From positions 90,106-154,105 of the forward strand of contig CANTFL010000417.1 in assembly GCA_947650285.1 (NCBI GenBank): 64,000 bases of DNA, given 5' to 3'. Below are positions 41,933 through 54,221 of the stretch, in pieces. The notes under the pieces are model-generated. The model saw nothing but the letters and a program-made list of their open reading frames with translations. It made no database searches and had not been told where the DNA came from. A program made the translations under genes and the position numbers. Positions within the stretch are counted from its first letter, which is position 1, and every line of letters starts with the position of its first letter. Origin of the DNA: Hyaloperonospora brassicae. Lineage: Eukaryota > Oomycota > Peronosporomycetes > Peronosporales > Peronosporaceae.

Positions 41933-43188
41933 GGTCACCGAGTGAGGTCGGTCAGTCAGTCAGTTGCTCGTTCGGTCGGTCGGTCGGCCGGCGTGTCTCG
42001 CAGGATATATGCCCAATATGCTAGATTGGAATCGAATCGTGTTGTGAGTGCTGACGACGATGACTTTGAACACGTCTGACTCTGACTCTGACTCTGCGAG
42101 CGACTCGGTATTCCTCGAAGCTTTCCAGTTGTTCTCGCAGAAACATGTTCACCGAAGAAAGTGAAGGCGATTGATTGGTGACTGACGCGCATGACACGTT
42201 GTGCACATCGCCGCGAATCAATGACTTTCCCTCGCTCCACAAGTAGTGACACCTCATGATCACGGGCGGGATCCGCATGGTGGCATAAAGTACAATCTTG
42301 TTTGTACATGGAGGAGATCATGCGCGTCCATCGTGTTGTAGTGTCGCGTCGAGATAGTCAATGTAGGCGTCTGAATGATGCTTGGTTGGCGATCTTCTAG
42401 CTGGGTGTGATCCAACCACTCCCATGCCTATTCGATCACCAATCCGTGAATAGTATCGGTCAATCGTGCTCGTGTACATCCGCTCGATCACAAGATAAAA
42501 CGGAGACGAGTCTTCCACCATATCGCAACGAGGTGGCTGTCGATGTCGATGGAAGTAGGATCAACAAGCGATAATGGTGTCTACGGAAGTCGGAGCAACA
42601 AGCATCGATTTTTCCACAAACGATGCTGCGATATGGCTAATCATCATAGGTCCTCTTGGCCTTCACCACTCTCTTTTCATCCGTCAGCATTTCTCGCACT
42701 GCAGTTGCGTTTGGATATCGATGACAATGCTTGTCAGCCTCTGATCCAAGGCTCAAACCTTGTCGTCTGGGTGACTCCGATGTTTCGGACACGTTGATGC
42801 TGACATGAAGAGCAGGCCGTGTTGAGTAGCTCAAACGAAGGAGCAGTCCGCTTGGTCTCGTGTCGTCCATAACGAGATCGTCAGTCAGCCGACGATTCGT
42901 ATTCGTAACAAAGCAGCAAATAATGAAAAAACGAAATCGCGCTTGTATTTTGCTCCTCTCGTATTTTGCTCCTCTCGTATTTTCGTGATCGTCAACGACG
43001 AAACAGCGGTAAAGCACAAGACACTGCAGCTACCGCACGAAACAGCGACGCGAATCGCTTGACTTTTTTCTACGCAAACCAAGTCACTGGATTCGACTCT
43101 GTTGCTCGGACTCGACTTGGGTTGCGAGGACTCGACTTGGACCGCACGGGTTTCACCCGATGGAAGGATCGTTTCTGTCGACGGGAGG

Positions 43189-43683
43189 CTAGCAGTAGTA
43201 GAGACCGCCAAAAGAAATACCGAGGCCGCACCCGCCACCGATCAGACCCGAGCCAAAGGTGTTCCAGTAGTTCAACGGGTACGCCCAGCCGCCGATGCCG
43301 CCGTAGGTGAAGCCGAAGCGGTAGGGCCCATAGCCTCCCCAGCCGCCCCAGCCTCCCCAATTGCTCCATCCGCCGAGACCACCGAGACCGCCGCCGAATA
43401 GCTCCTTCTTCGTGTCGTCATCGTCGTTCTCCGAGTCCGCCGAGTCCTCCTTGTCGTTGTGCTGTTTGTCTTCCTTGACGTCGGTTCCCTTCGGAGCAAC
43501 CGCAGCAGCTGTAGCAGGTGGGTCGATCTTCTCTGTTGTTCCGGTCAGTGCGACACCATCGGGCAAAGCCGTCGACCGGATCTGCTCGAGCGCTTCGGCA
43601 GGTGTTTTCACAGCAGCTTGGTCGGCAGCTGTGACGACACCGAGTACACCAATGGCAGCGACGAGAAAGACGGTGCATTTCAT
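43189..43683 (-). CDS. Secreted glycine-rich protein, array copy 1 (164 residues)
   Basis: The most diverged intact copy. It lacks one Gly-Leu-Gly step after the acidic part (FGGGLGGLGGWSNWGG), has Ser for Gly before NW, Ser for Pro near the end (GISFGGLYYC) and Asn in the acidic run (SENDDDD). The AATAAA signal of the other copies reads AAAAAA here (about 43066-43071), so 3' processing may be weaker. See the copy at 51964 for the family description. Confidence 0.85.
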   Translation of the reverse strand: MKCTVFLVAAIGVLGVVTAADQAAVKTPAEALEQIRSTALPDGVALTGTTEKIDPPATAAAVAPKGTDVKEDKQHNDKEDSADSENDDDDTKKELFGGGLGGLGGWSNWGGWGGWGGYGPYRFGFTYGGIGGWAYPLNYWNTFGSGLIGGGCGLGISFGGLYYC

Positions 43684-44933
43684 GGTCACCGAGTGAGGTC
43701 GGTCAGTCAGTCAGTTGCTAGGTCGGTCGGTCGGTCGGTCGGCGTGTCTCGCAGGATATATGCTCAATATGCTCGATTGGAATCGAATCGTGTTGTGAGT
43801 GCTGATGACGATGACTTTGAACACGTCTGACTCTGACTCTGCGAGCGACTCGGTATTCCTCGAAGCTTTCCAGTTGTTCTCGCAGAAACATGTTCATCGA
43901 AGAAAGTGAAGGCGATTGATTGGTGACTGACGCGCATGACACGTTGTGCACATCGCCGCGAATCAATGACTTTCCCTCGCTCCACAAGTAGTGACACCTC
44001 ATGATCACGGGCGGGATCCGCATGGTGGCATAAAGTACAATCCAGTTTGTACATGGAGGAGATCATGCGTGTGCATCGTGTTGTAGTGTCACGTCGAGAT
44101 AGTCAATGTAGGTGTCTGAATGGTGCTTGGTTGGCGATCTTCTAGCTGGGTGTGATCCAACCACTCCCATGCCTATTCGATCACCAATCCGTGAATAGTA
44201 TCGGTCAATCGTGCTCGTGTACATCCGCTCGATCACAAGATAAAACGGAGACGAGTCTTCCACCATATCGCAACGAGGTGGCTGTCGATGTCGATGGAAG
44301 TAGGATCAACAAGCGATAATGGTGTCTACGGAAGTCGGAGCAACAAGCATCGATTTTTCCACAAACGATGCTGCGATATGGCGACTCATCAAAGGTCGTC
44401 TTGACCTTCACCGCTCTCTTTTCAGCCGTCAGCATTTCTCGTACTGCAGTTGCGTTTGGATATCGATGACAATGCTTGTCAGCCTCTGATCCAAGGCTCA
44501 AACCTTGTCGTCTGGGTGACTCCGATGTTTCGGACACGTTGATGCTGACATGAAGAGCAGGCCGTGTTGAGTAGCTCAAACGAAGAAGCAGTCCGCTTGG
44601 TCTCGTGTCGTCCATAACGAGATCGTCAGTCAGCCGACGATTCGTATTCGTAACAAAGCAGCAAATAATGAAAAAACGAAATCGCGCTTGTATTTTGCTC
44701 CTCTCGTATTTTGCTCCTCTCGTATTTTCGTGATCGTCAACGACGAAACAGCGGTAAAGCACAAGACACTGCAGCTACCGCACGAAACAGCGACGCGAAT
44801 CGCTTGACTTTATTCTACGCGAACCAAGTCACTGGATTCGACTCTGTTGCTCGGACTCGACTTGGGTTGCGGGGACTCGACTTGGACCGCACGGGTTTCA
44901 CCCGATGGAAGGATCGTTTCTGTCGACGGGAGG

Positions 44934-45437
44934 CTAGCAGTAGTAGAGACCGCCAAAAGGAATACCGAGGCCGCACCCGCCACCGATCAGACCCGAGCCA
45001 AAGGTGTTCCAGTAGTTCAACGGGTACGCCCAGCCGCCGATGCCGCCGTAGGTGAAGCCGAAGCGGTAGGGCCCATAGCCGCCCCAGCCTCCCCAGCCTC
45101 CCCAATTGCCCCATCCGCCGAGACCGCCGAGACCGCCGAGACCGAAGCCGAATAGCTCCTTCTTTGTGTCGTCATCGTCGTTCTCCGAGTCCGCCGAGTC
45201 CTCCTTGTCGTTGTGCTGTTTGTCTTCCTTGACGTCGGTTCCCTTCGGAGCAACCGCAGCAGCTGTAGCAGGTGGGTCGATCTTCTCTGTTGTTCCGGTC
45301 AGTGCGACACCACCGGGCAAAGCCGTCGACCGGATCTGCTCGAGTGCTTCGGCAGGTGTTTTCACAGCAGCTTGGTCGGCAGCTGTGACGACACCGAGTA
45401 CACCAATGGCAGCGACGAGAAAGACGGTGCATTTCAT
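44934..45437 (-). CDS. Secreted glycine-rich protein, array copy 2 (167 residues)
   Basis: Differs from the consensus by Gly for Asp at residue 42 and Asn for Asp at residue 86. Its upstream GGTC run is the longest in the window, about seven units at 45479-45508. Confidence 0.88.
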   Translation of the reverse strand: MKCTVFLVAAIGVLGVVTAADQAAVKTPAEALEQIRSTALPGGVALTGTTEKIDPPATAAAVAPKGTDVKEDKQHNDKEDSADSENDDDDTKKELFGFGLGGLGGLGGWGNWGGWGGWGGYGPYRFGFTYGGIGGWAYPLNYWNTFGSGLIGGGCGLGIPFGGLYYC

Positions 45438-46700
45438 GGTCACCGAGTGAGGTCGGTCAGTCAGTCAGTTGCTAGGGTCGGTCGGTCGGTCGGTCGGTCG
45501 GTCGGTCGGCGTGTCTCGCAGGATATATGCCCAATATGCTCGATTGGAATCGAATCGCGTTGTGAGTGCTGACGACGATGACTTTGAACACGTCTGACTC
45601 TGACTCTGCGAGCGACTCGGTATTCCTCGAAGCTTTCCAGTTGTTCTCGCAGAAACATGTTCACCGAAGAAAGTGAAGGCGATTGATTGGTGACTGACGC
45701 GCATGACACGTTGTGCACATCGCCGCGAATCAATGACTTTCCCTCGCTCCACAAGTAGTGACACCTCATGATCACGGGCGGGATCCGCATGGTGGCATAA
45801 AGTACAATCTTGTTTGTATATGGAGGAGATCATGCGCGTGCATCGTGTTGTAGTGTCGCGTCGAGATAGTCAATGTAGGTGTCTGAATGGTGCTTGGTTG
45901 GCGATCTTCTAGCTGGGTGTGATCCAACCACTCCCATGCCTATTCGATCACCAATCCGTGAATAGTATCGGTCAATCGTGCTCGTGTACATCCGCTCGAT
46001 CACAAGATAAAACGGAGACGAGTCTTCCACCATATCGCAACGAGGTGGCTGTCGATGTCGATGGAAGTAGGATCAACAAGCGATAATGGTGTCTACGGAA
46101 GTCGGAGCAACAAGCATCGATTTTTCCACAAACGATGCTGCGATATGGCGACTCATCAAAGGTCGTCTTGACCTTCACCGCTCTCTTTTCAGCCGTCAGC
46201 ATTTCTCGTACTGCAGTTGCGTTTGGATATCGATGACAATGCTTGTCAGCCTCTGATCCAAGGCTCAAACCTTGTCGTCTGGGTGACTCCGATGTTTCGG
46301 ACACGTTGATGCTGACATGAAGAGCAGGCCGTGTTGAGTAGCTCAAACGAAGAAGCAGTCCGCTTGGTCTCGTGTCGTCCATAACGAGATCGTCAGTCAG
46401 CCGACGATTCGTATTCGTAACAAAGCAGCAAATAATGAAAAAACGAAATCGCGCTTGTATTTTGCTCCTCTCGTATTTTGCTCCTCTCGTATTTTCGTGA
46501 TCGTCAACGACGAAACAGCGGTAAAGCACAAGACACTGCAGCTACCGCACGAAACAGCGACGCGAATCGCTTGACTTTATTCTACGCGAACCAAGTCACT
46601 GGATTCGACTCTGTTGCTCGGACTCGACTTGGGTTGCGGGGACTCGACTTGGACCGCACGGGTTTCACCCGATGGAAGGATCGTTTCTGTCGACGGGAGG

Positions 46701-47204
46701 CTAGCAGTAGTAGAGACCGCCAAAAGGAATACCGAGGCCGCACCCGCCACCGATCAGACCCGAGCCAAAGGTGTTCCAGTAGTTCAACGGGTACGCCCAG
46801 CCGCCGATGCCGCCGTAGGTGAAGCCGAAGCGGTAGGGCCCATAGCCGCCCCAGCCTCCCCAGCCTCCCCAATTGCCCCATCCGCCGAGACCGCCGAGAC
46901 CGCCGAGACCGAAGCCGAATAGCTCCTTCTTCGTGTCGTCATCGTCGTCCTCCGAGTCCGCCGAGTCCTCCTTGTCGTTGTGCTGTTTGTCTTCCTTGAC
47001 GTCGGTTCCCTTCGGAGCAACCGCAGCAGCTGTAGCAGGTGGGTCGATCTTCTCTGTTGTTCCGGTCAGTGCGACACCACCGGGCAAAGCCGTCGACCGG
47101 ATCTGCTCGAGCGCTTCGGCAGGTGTTTTCACAGCAGCTTGGTCGGCAGCTGTGACGACACCGAGTACACCAATGGCAGCGACGAGAAAGACGGTGCATT
47201 TCAT
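46701..47204 (-). CDS. Secreted glycine-rich protein, array copy 3 (167 residues)
   Basis: Differs from the consensus only by Gly for Asp at residue 42, shared with copy 2. It has Asp at 86 as in the right-hand copies, so it is intermediate between the left and right parts of the array. Confidence 0.88.
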   Translation of the reverse strand: MKCTVFLVAAIGVLGVVTAADQAAVKTPAEALEQIRSTALPGGVALTGTTEKIDPPATAAAVAPKGTDVKEDKQHNDKEDSADSEDDDDDTKKELFGFGLGGLGGLGGWGNWGGWGGWGGYGPYRFGFTYGGIGGWAYPLNYWNTFGSGLIGGGCGLGIPFGGLYYC

Positions 47205-48345
47205 GGTCACCGAGTGAGGTCGGTCAGTCAGTCAGTTGCTAGTGGTCGGTCGGTCGGTCGGTCGGTCGGTCGGCGTGTCTCGCAGGATATATGCTCAATA
47301 TGCTCGATTGGAATCGAATCGCGTTGTGAGTGCTGATGACGATGACTTTGAACACGTCTGACTCTGACTCTGCGAGCGACTCGGTATTCCTCGAAGCTTT
47401 CCAGTTGTTCTCGCAGAAACATGTTCATCGAAGAAAGTGAAGGCGATTGATTGGTGACTGACGCGCATGACACGTTGTGCACATCGCCGCGAATCAATGA
47501 CCTTCCCTCGCTCCACAAGTAGTGACACCTCATGATCACGGGCGGGATCCGCATGGTGGCATAAAGTACAATCTTGTTTGTATATGGAGGAGATCATGCG
47601 CGTGCATCGTGTTGTAGTGTCGCGTCGAGATAGTCAATGTAGGTGTCTGAATGGTGCTTGGTTGGCGATCTTCTAGCTGGGTGTGATCCAACCACTCCCA
47701 TGCCTATTCGATCACCAATCCGTGAATAGTATCGGTCAATCGTGCTCGTGTACATCCGCTCGATCACAAGATACAAAGGAGACGAGTCTTCCACCATATC
47801 GCAACGAGGTGGCTGTCGATGTCGATGGAAGTAGGATCAACAAGCGATAATGGTGTCTACGGAAGTCGGAGCAACAAGCATCGATTTTTCCACAAACGAT
47901 GCTGCGATATGGCGACTCATCAAAGGTCGTCTTGACCTTCACCACTCTCTTTTCAGCCGTCAGCATTTCTCGTACTGCAGTTGCGTTTGGATATCGATGA
48001 CAATGCTTGTCAGCCTCTGATCCAAGGCTCAAACCTTGTCGTCTGGGTGACTCCGATGTTTCGGACACGTTGATGCTGACATGAAGAGCAGGCCGTGTTG
48101 AGTAGCTCAAACGAAGGAGCAGTCCGCTTGGTCTCGTGTCGTCCATAACGAGATCGTCAGTCAGCCGACGATTCGTATTCGTAACAAAGCAGCAAATAAT
48201 GAAAAAACGAAATCGCGCTTGTATTTTGCTCCTCTCGTATTTTGCTCCTCTCGTATTTTCGTGATCGTCAACGACGAAACAGCGGTAAAGCACAAGACAC
48301 TGCAGCTACCGCACGAAACAGCGACGCGAATCGCTTGACTTTATT

Positions 48346-48963
48346 CTACGCGAACCAAGTCACTGGATTCGACTCTGTTGCTCGGACTCGACTTGGGTTG
48401 CGGGGACTCGACTTGGACCGCACGGGTTTCACCCGATGGAAGGATCGTTTCTGTCGACGGGAGGCTAGCAGTAGTAGAGACCGCCAAAAGGAATACCGAG
48501 GCCGCACCCGCCACCGATCAGACCCGAGCCAAAGGTGTTCCAGTAGTTCAACGGGTACGCCCAGCCGCCGATGCCGCCGTAGGTGAAGCCGAAGCGGTAG
48601 GGCCCATAGCCGCCCCAGCCTCCCCAGCCTCCCCAATTGCCCCATCCGCCGAGACCGACCGCCGAGACCGAAGCCGAATAGCTCCTTCTTCGTGTCGTCA
48701 TCGTCGTCCTCCGAGTCCGCCGAGTCCTCCTTGTCGTTGTGCTGTTTGTCTTCCTTGACGTCGGTTCCCTTCGGAGCAACCGCAGCAGCTGTAGCAGGTG
48801 GGTCGATCTTCTCTGTTGTTCCGGTCAGTGCGACACCATCGGGCAAAGCCGTCGACCGGATCTGCTCGAGCGCTTCGGCAGGTGTTTTCACAGCAGCTTG
48901 GTCGGCAGCTGTGACGACACCGAGTACACCAATGGCAGCGACGAGAAAGACGGTGCATTTCAT
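48346..48963 (-). pseudogene. Array copy 4, frameshifted in the glycine-rich part
   Basis: Signal peptide and acidic region are normal. At about 48650-48660 the GAGACCGCC repeat is 5 bases shorter than in other copies, which moves the frame at about residue 102. The Gly/Trp/Tyr end is replaced by a tail rich in Arg and Leu (RRMGQLGRLGRLGRLW) that runs past the normal stop at 48465 to 48346, giving 205 residues. The original frame remains open downstream of the deletion. Either a dead copy or one making a basic variant. Confidence 0.85.
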
Positions 48964-50214
48964 GGTCACCGAGTGAGGTCGGTCAGTCAGTCAGTTGCTA
49001 GGTCGGTCGGTCGGTCGGCCGGCGTGTCTCGCAGGATATATGCCCAATATGCTCGATTGGAATCGAATCGCGTTGTGAGTGCTGACGACGATGACTTTGA
49101 ACACGTCTGACTCTGACTCTGCGAGCGACTCGGTATTCCTCGAAGCTTTCCAGTTGTTCTCGCAGAAACATGTTCATCGAAGAAAGTGAAGGCGATTGAT
49201 TGGTGACTGACGCGCATGACACGTTGTGCACATCGCCGCGAATCAATGACCTTCCCTCGCTCCACAAGTAGTGACACCTCATGATCACGGGCGGGATCCG
49301 CATGGTGGCATAAAGTACAATCTTGTTTGTATATGGAGGAGATCATGCGCGTGCATCGTGTTGTAGTGTCGCGTCGAGATAGTCAATGTAGGTGTCTGAA
49401 TGATGCTTGGTTGGCGATCTTCTAGCTGGGTGTGATCCAACCACTCCCATGCCTATTCGATCACCAATCCGTGAATAGTATCGGTCAATCGTGCTCGTGT
49501 ACATCCGCTCGATCACAAGATACAAACGGAGACGAGTCTTCCACCATATCGCAACGAGGTGGCTGTCGATGTCGATGGAAGTAGGATCAACAAGCGATAA
49601 TGGTGTCTACGGAAGTCGGAGCAACAAGCATCGATTTTTCCACAAACGATGCTGCGATATGGCGAATCATCATAGGTCCTCTTGGCCTTCACCACTCTCT
49701 TTTCATCCGTCAGCATTTCACGTACTGCAGTTGCGTTTGGATATCGATGACAATGCTTGTCAGCCTCTGATCCAAGGCTCAAACCTTGTCGTCTGGGTGA
49801 CTCCGATGTTTCGGACACGTTGATGCTGACATGAAGAGCAGGCCGTGTTGAGTAGCTCAAACGAAGGAGCAGTCCGCTTGGTCTCGTGTCGTCCATAACG
49901 AGATCGTCAGTCAGCCGACGATTCGTATTCGTAACAAAGCAGCAAATAATGAAAAAACGAAATCGCGCTTGTATTTTGCTCCTCTCGTATTTTGCTCCTC
50001 TCGTATTTTCGTGATCGTCAACGACGAAACAGCGGTAAAGCACAAGACACTGCAGCTACCGCACGAAACAGCGACGCGAATCGCTTGACTTTATTCTACG
50101 CGAACCAAGTCACTGGATTCGACTCTGTTGCTCGGACTCGACTTGGGTTGCGGGGACTCGACTTGGACCGCACGGGTTTCACCCGATGGAAGGATCGTTT
50201 CTGTCGACGGGAGG

Positions 50215-50712
50215 CTAGCAGTAGTAGAGACCGCCAAAAGGAATACCGAGGCCGCACCCGCCACCGATCAGACCCGAGCCAAAGGTGTTCCAGTAGTTCA
50301 ACGGGTACGCCCAGCCGCCGATGCCGCCGTAGGTGAAGCCGAAGCGGTAGGGCCCATAGCCGCCCCAGCCTCCCCAGCCTCCCCAATTGCCCCATCCGCC
50401 GAGACCCCACCCGAGACCGAAGCCGAATAGCTCCTTCTTCGTGTCGTCATCGTCGTCCTCCGAGTCCGCCGAGTCCTCCTTGTCGTTGTGCTGTTTGTCT
50501 TCCTTGACGTCGGTTCCCTTCGGAGCAACCGCAGCAGCTGTAGCAGGTGGGTCGATCTTCTCTGTTGTTCCGGTCAGTGCGACACCATCGGGCAAAGCCG
50601 TCGACCGGATCTGCTCGAGTGCTTCGGCAGGTGTTTTCACAGCAGCTTGGTCGGCAGCTGTGACGACACCGAGTACACCAATGGCAGCGACGAGAAAGAC
50701 GGTGCATTTCAT
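50215..50712 (-). CDS. Secreted glycine-rich protein, array copy 5 (165 residues)
   Basis: The start of the Gly-rich part reads GFGLGWGLGGWGNWGG, two residues shorter than the consensus and still in frame. The change is in the same GAGACCGCC repeat that is broken in copy 4. Confidence 0.9.
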   Translation of the reverse strand: MKCTVFLVAAIGVLGVVTAADQAAVKTPAEALEQIRSTALPDGVALTGTTEKIDPPATAAAVAPKGTDVKEDKQHNDKEDSADSEDDDDDTKKELFGFGLGWGLGGWGNWGGWGGWGGYGPYRFGFTYGGIGGWAYPLNYWNTFGSGLIGGGCGLGIPFGGLYYC

Positions 50713-51963
50713 GGTCACCGAGTGAGGTCGGTCAGTCAGTCAGTTGCTCGGTCGGTCGGTCGGTCGGCCGGCGTGTCTCGCAGGATATATGCCCAATATG
50801 CTCGATTGGAATCGAATCGCGTTGTGAGTGCTGACGACGATGACTTTGAACACGTCTGACTCTGACTCTGCGAGCGACTCGGTATTCCTCGAAGCTTTCC
50901 AGTTGTTCTCGCAGAAACATGTTCATCGAAGAAAGTGAAGGCGATTGATTGGTGACTGACGCGCATGACACGTTGTGCACATCGCCGCGAATCAATGACC
51001 TTCCCTCGCTCCACAAGTAGTGACACCTCATGATCACGGGCGGGATCCGCATGGTGGCATAAAGTACAATCTTGTTTGTATATGGAGGAGATCATGCGCG
51101 TGCATCGTGTTGTAGTGTCGCGTCGAGATAGTCAATGTAGGTGTCTGAATGATGCTTGGTTGGCGATCTTCTAGCTGGGTGTGATCCAACCACTCCCATG
51201 CCTATTCGATCACCAATCCGTGAATAGTATCGGTCAATCGTGCTCGTGTACATCCGCTCGATCACAAGATACAAACGGAGACGAGTCTTCCACCATATCG
51301 CAACGAGGTGGCTGTCGATGTCGATGGAAGTAGGATCAACAAGCGATAATGGTGTCTACGGAAGTCGGAGCAACAAGCATCGATTTTTCCACAAACGATG
51401 CTGCGATATGGCGAATCATCATAGGTCCTCTTGGCCTTCACCACTCTCTTTTCATCCGTCAGCATTTCACGTACTGCAGTTGCGTTTGGATATCGATGAC
51501 AATGCTTGTCAGCCTCTGATCCAAGGCTCAAACCTTGTCGTCTGGGTGACTCCGATGTTTCGGACACGTTGATGCTGACATGAAGAGCAGGCCGTGTTGA
51601 GTAGCTCAAACGAAGGAGCAGTCCGCTTGGTCTCGTGTCGTCCATAACGAGATCGTCAGTCAGCCGACGATTCGTATTCGTAACAAAGCAGCAAATAATG
51701 AAAAAACGAAATCGCGCTTGTATTTTGCTCCTCTCGTATTTTGCTCCTCTCGTATTTTCGTGATCGTCAACGACGAAACAGCGGTAAAGCACAAGACACT
51801 GCAGCTACCGCACGAAACAGCGACGCGAATCGCTTGACTTTATTCTACGCGAACCAAGTCACTGGATTCGACTCTGTTGCTCGGACTCGACTTGGGTTGC
51901 GGGGACTCGACTTGGACCGCACGGGTTTCACCCGATGGAAGGATCGTTTCTGTCGACGGGAGG

Positions 51964-52467
51964 CTAGCAGTAGTAGAGACCGCCAAAAGGAATACCGAGG
52001 CCGCACCCGCCACCGATCAGACCCGAGCCAAAGGTGTTCCAGTAGTTCAACGGGTACGCCCAGCCGCCGATGCCGCCGTAGGTGAAGCCGAAGCGGTAGG
52101 GCCCATAGCCGCCCCAGCCTCCCCAGCCTCCCCAATTGCCCCATCCGCCGAGACCGCCGAGACCGCCGAGACCGAAGCCGAATAGCTCCTTCTTCGTGTC
52201 GTCATCGTCGTCCTCCGAGTCCGCCGAGTCCTCCTTGTCGTTGTGCTGTTTGTCTTCCTTGACGTCGGTTCCCTTCGGAGCAACCGCAGCAGCTGTAGCA
52301 GGTGGGTCGATCTTCTCTGTTGTTCCGGTCAGTGCGACACCATCGGGCAAAGCCGTCGACCGGATCTGCTCGAGTGCTTCGGCAGGTGTTTTCACAGCAG
52401 CTTGGTCGGCAGCTGTGACGACACCGAGTACACCAATGGCAGCGACGAGAAAGACGGTGCATTTCAT
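51964..52467 (-). CDS. Secreted glycine-rich protein, array copy 6, consensus form (167 residues)
   Basis: The start is the ATG at 52465-52467; the first residues MKCTVFLVAAIGVLGVVTA form a signal peptide with likely cleavage after A19 (VTA/AD). Residues 20-70 are Ala/Thr/Pro-rich. Residues 71-94 are acidic (EDSADSEDDDDDTKKE). Residues 95-167 are Gly-rich with regular Trp and Tyr (GGWGNWGGWGGWGGYGPY, then FTYGGIGGWAYPLNYW) and end in YYC. The only cysteines after the signal are C155 and C167, which may pair. There is no intron and no RXLR or crinkler motif. Gly/Trp/Tyr repeats suggest a wall, matrix or assembling surface protein exported from the cell; no known family was matched. The stop is TAG at 51964-51966, about 120 bp before AATAAA. 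Copies 6, 7, 9, 10, 11 and 12 encode identical proteins. Confidence 0.92.
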   Translation of the reverse strand: MKCTVFLVAAIGVLGVVTAADQAAVKTPAEALEQIRSTALPDGVALTGTTEKIDPPATAAAVAPKGTDVKEDKQHNDKEDSADSEDDDDDTKKELFGFGLGGLGGLGGWGNWGGWGGWGGYGPYRFGFTYGGIGGWAYPLNYWNTFGSGLIGGGCGLGIPFGGLYYC

Positions 52468-53717
52468 GGTCACCGAGTGAGGTCGGTCAGTCAGTCAGTT
52501 GCTCGGTCGGTCGGTCGGTCGGCCGGCGTGTCTCGCAGGATATATGCCCAATATGCTCGATTGGAATCGAATCGCGTTGTGAGTGCTGACGACGATGACT
52601 TTGAACACGTCTGACTCTGACTCTGCGAGCGACTCGGTATTCCTCGAAGCTTTCCAGTTGTTCTCGCAGAAACATGTTCATCGAAGAAAGTGAAGGCGAT
52701 TGATTGGTGACTGACGCGCATGACACGTTGTGCACATCGCCGCGAATCAATGACCTTCCCTCGCTCCACAAGTAGTGACACCTCATGATCACGGGCGGGA
52801 TCCGCATGGTGGCATAAAGTACAATCTTGTTTGTATATGGAGGAGATCATGCGCGTGCATCGTGTTGTAGTGTCGCGTCGAGATAGTCAATGTAGGTGTC
52901 TGAATGATGCTTGGTTGGCGATCTTCTAGCTGGGTGTGATCCAACCACTCCCATGCCTATTCGATCACCAATCCGTGAATAGTATCGGTCAATCGTGCTC
53001 GTGTACATCCGCTCGATCACAAGATAAAACGGAGACGAGTCTTCCACCATATCGCAACGAGGTGGCTGTCGATGTCGATGGAAGTAGGATCAACAAGCGA
53101 TAATGGTGTCTACGGAAGTCGGAGCAACAAGCATCGATTTTTCCACAAACGATGCTGCGATATGGCGAATCATCATAGGTCCTCTTGGCCTTCACCACTC
53201 TCTTTTCATCCGTCAGCATTTCACGTACTGCAGTTGCGTTTGGATATCGATGACAATGCTTGTCAGCCTCTGATCCAAGGCTCAAACCTTGTCGTCTGGG
53301 TGACTCCGATGTTTCGGACACGTTGATGCTGACATGAAGAGCAGGCCGTGTTGAGTAGCTCAAACGAAGGAGCAGTCCGCTTGGTCTCGTGTCGTCCATA
53401 ACGAGATCGTCAGTCAGCCGACGATTCGTATTCGTAACAAAGCAGCAAATAATGAAAAAACGAAATCGCGCTTGTATTTTGCTCCTCTCGTATTTTGCTC
53501 CTCTCGTATTTTCGTGATCGTCAACGACGAAACAGCGGTAAAGCACAAGACACTGCAGCTACCGCACGAAACAGCGACGCGAATCGCTTGACTTTATTCT
53601 ACGCGAACCAAGTCACTGGATTCGACTCTGTTGCTCGGACTCGACTTGGGTTGCGGGGACTCGACTTGGACCGCACGGGTTTCACCCGATGGAAGGATCG
53701 TTTCTGTCGACGGGAGG

Positions 53718-54221
53718 CTAGCAGTAGTAGAGACCGCCAAAAGGAATACCGAGGCCGCACCCGCCACCGATCAGACCCGAGCCAAAGGTGTTCCAGTAGT
53801 TCAACGGGTACGCCCAGCCGCCGATGCCGCCGTAGGTGAAGCCGAAGCGGTAGGGCCCATAGCCGCCCCAGCCTCCCCAGCCTCCCCAATTGCCCCATCC
53901 GCCGAGACCGCCGAGACCGCCGAGACCGAAGCCGAATAGCTCCTTCTTCGTGTCGTCATCGTCGTCCTCCGAGTCCGCCGAGTCCTCCTTGTCGTTGTGC
54001 TGTTTGTCTTCCTTGACGTCGGTTCCCTTCGGAGCAACCGCAGCAGCTGTAGCAGGTGGGTCGATCTTCTCTGTTGTTCCGGTCAGTGCGACACCATCGG
54101 GCAAAGCCGTCGACCGGATCTGCTCGAGTGCTTCGGCAGGTGTTTTCACAGCAGCTTGGTCGGCAGCTGTGACGACACCGAGTACACCAATGGCAGCGAC
54201 GAGAAAGACGGTGCATTTCAT
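53718..54221 (-). CDS. Secreted glycine-rich protein, array copy 7 (167 residues)
   Basis: Protein identical to the copy at 51964. Its upstream repeat ends GGTCGGTCGGCG without the GGCCGGCG variant, a difference shared only with copies 1-3 and copy 11 (61237). Confidence 0.92.
   Translation of the reverse strand: MKCTVFLVAAIGVLGVVTAADQAAVKTPAEALEQIRSTALPDGVALTGTTEKIDPPATAAAVAPKGTDVKEDKQHNDKEDSADSEDDDDDTKKELFGFGLGGLGGLGGWGNWGGWGGWGGYGPYRFGFTYGGIGGWAYPLNYWNTFGSGLIGGGCGLGIPFGGLYYC

Noticed and set aside
43361..43696. Plus-strand ORFs opposite each array gene (about 100-123 codons)
   Set aside because: They repeat at every copy but are low-complexity shadows (Ser/Arg/Pro-rich) of the real - strand gene, which has a signal peptide and a sensible composition.
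44934..45443. Start of array genes at GTG, six bases upstream of the ATG
   Set aside because: The ATG at 45435-45437 gives a standard signal peptide; GTG starts are unlikely in a eukaryotic nuclear gene.
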